Shown one piece after another: positions 63,298 through 64,000 of a stretch of DNA of 64,000 nt. Positions within the stretch are counted from its first letter, which is position 1. Every line of letters begins with the position of its first letter. Below the pieces are notes generated by a model. The model was not told the origin of the DNA, did not search any database, and saw nothing but the letters and a program-made list of their open reading frames with translations. The position numbers and the translations under genes are program-made. The stretch lies in the NCBI RefSeq assembly GCF_040802235.1, contig NC_133168.1:35483759-35547758 (forward strand). Direction: 5' to 3'. The stretch is from Manis javanica (lineage: Eukaryota; Chordata; Mammalia; Pholidota; Manidae).

Positions 63298-63857
63298 ACC
63301 CAGATCCTAGCCCTACTACGGGAAGTAGCCAGTACAGAGAGCATTGTCTGAGTCCATGTCCCTTTCTCTCTCTCTCTGACCTATCTCAAATTGAGAAAAG
63401 ATTAGACTCTTTCACCTCCAACCCAGCTACTTACATAAAAGAGTCCCAGTACCTAACTCAGTCATATGATCTTACCTTTCATGATATTCCCATGATACTA
63501 TCCAACACACTTTTGCCTGAGGAGCATAGGCAAGTCTGGGAACAAGCTAGAACTCATGCTGATGAGGTTCACCAAACTACTCCAGCTCAGACAAATGGTG
63601 TTGAGGCAGTTCCTGACCGAGACCCTAATTCGGACTATAATGCGGCAGGGGGAGTCACCAGGCTAGATCAATTCATCACCTGCCATGTGGTAGGTCTCAG
63701 GAAGTCAGCCAATAAGGCCATTAACTATGAAAAACTCCAAGAGGTTATTCATGATAAAACTGAGATTCCTTTTGTGTTCCTAAGCCGCCTCACCAAAGCT
63801 CTTTTACAATATACAAACCTAAACTCTGAGACCCCTAAACTCGGAGACAATTATTAA
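63291..63857 (+). pseudogene. Decayed gag, capsid-like part
   Basis: About 188 codons open in a different frame from the proline-rich part, without its own ATG. Capsid-like features are SDLSQIEKRLDSF near residue 31, NTLLPEEHRQVWEQAR near residue 73, and a major-homology-region-like block (TEIPFVFLSRLTKALLQY) near residues 157-174. A stop at 63,855 ends it. From about 63,858 the same gag region seems to continue in another frame (the DNA encodes a HQEFPDIKAKLKCL-like stretch). At least two frameshifts and several stops make gag non-functional. Confidence 0.75.
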
Positions 63858-64000
63858 TGACCTACTTCTTCACCAAGAGTTTCCCCGACATTAAGGCTAA
63901 ACTTAAATGTCTGGAGAAGGGACCTTTAACTCCTCAGGCAGAAGTCCTGGCAGTGGCCTTCAAAGTATATAATGGAAGAGATGAAAGGCCAGTAAACTAA

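Larger units (their letters stand above)
62010..64000 (+). mobile_element. Gammaretrovirus-like provirus, 5' part, continues past the window
   Basis: The order LTR, primer-binding site, leader, gag pieces is intact, so this is an integrated provirus and not a solo LTR. pol, env and the 3' LTR, if present, lie to the right of the window. Multiple frame breaks show it is old or relaxed. The class I (gammaretrovirus-like) assignment rests on the tRNA-His-like site and the capsid style. Confidence 0.75.

Overview
This is nuclear DNA from a placental mammal. The window holds the 3' end of NT5DC1 and two intact, intronless nucleosome-assembly-family genes, TSPYL4 and TSPYL1. The order NT5DC1 (+), TSPYL4 (-), TSPYL1 (-) is the one found on human 6q22; DSE (+) would extend rightwards with TSPYL1 inside its first intron, but no DSE coding exon is present. 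The rest is introns, intergenic DNA and transposable elements: LINE-1, MIR, L2, MER5, ERVL and other LTRs, and an endogenous retrovirus. No primate, rodent, carnivore or ruminant SINE was recognised in 64 kb. That absence, the L1 3' end and the retrovirus-derived retrocopy at 3.8-5.4 kb suggest a pangolin-like genome to me. This rests on pattern memory and is unconfirmed.

Layout. 1-25.3 kb: last two coding exons of NT5DC1 (12,151-12,319 and 25,028-25,143) with repeat-filled introns. These introns carry a 1.6 kb poly(A)-tailed retrocopy of a retroviral 3' end flanked by a 16-bp target-site duplication (TSD), and two near-full-length dead L1 copies of one family in opposite orientation on either side of the penultimate exon. 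25.3-30.9 kb: intergenic. 30.9-41.05 kb: TSPYL4 with its 3'UTR, CpG-rich promoter and upstream DNA. 41.05-46.6 kb: spacer with old repeats. 46.6-54.1 kb: TSPYL1 and its flanks. 54.1-62 kb: presumed DSE intron with old repeats and nested LTRs. 62-64 kb: 5' end of a decayed gammaretrovirus-like provirus that runs off the window.

Main reading. TSPYL4 and TSPYL1 lie in the two arms of one ancient tandem duplication. Similarity is not limited to the coding sequence. It covers the poly(A) site, 3'UTR, a promoter CRE and many kilobases of upstream non-coding DNA, including two MIR elements at matching places. Insertions found in only one arm (an ERVL-type LTR near TSPYL4, a solo LTR near TSPYL1) came later.

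The genes do not form a pathway. NT5DC1 is a HAD-type 5'-nucleotidase-domain protein. TSPYL1 and TSPYL4 are NAP-domain nuclear proteins with divergent N-termini and a shared histone-chaperone-like fold.
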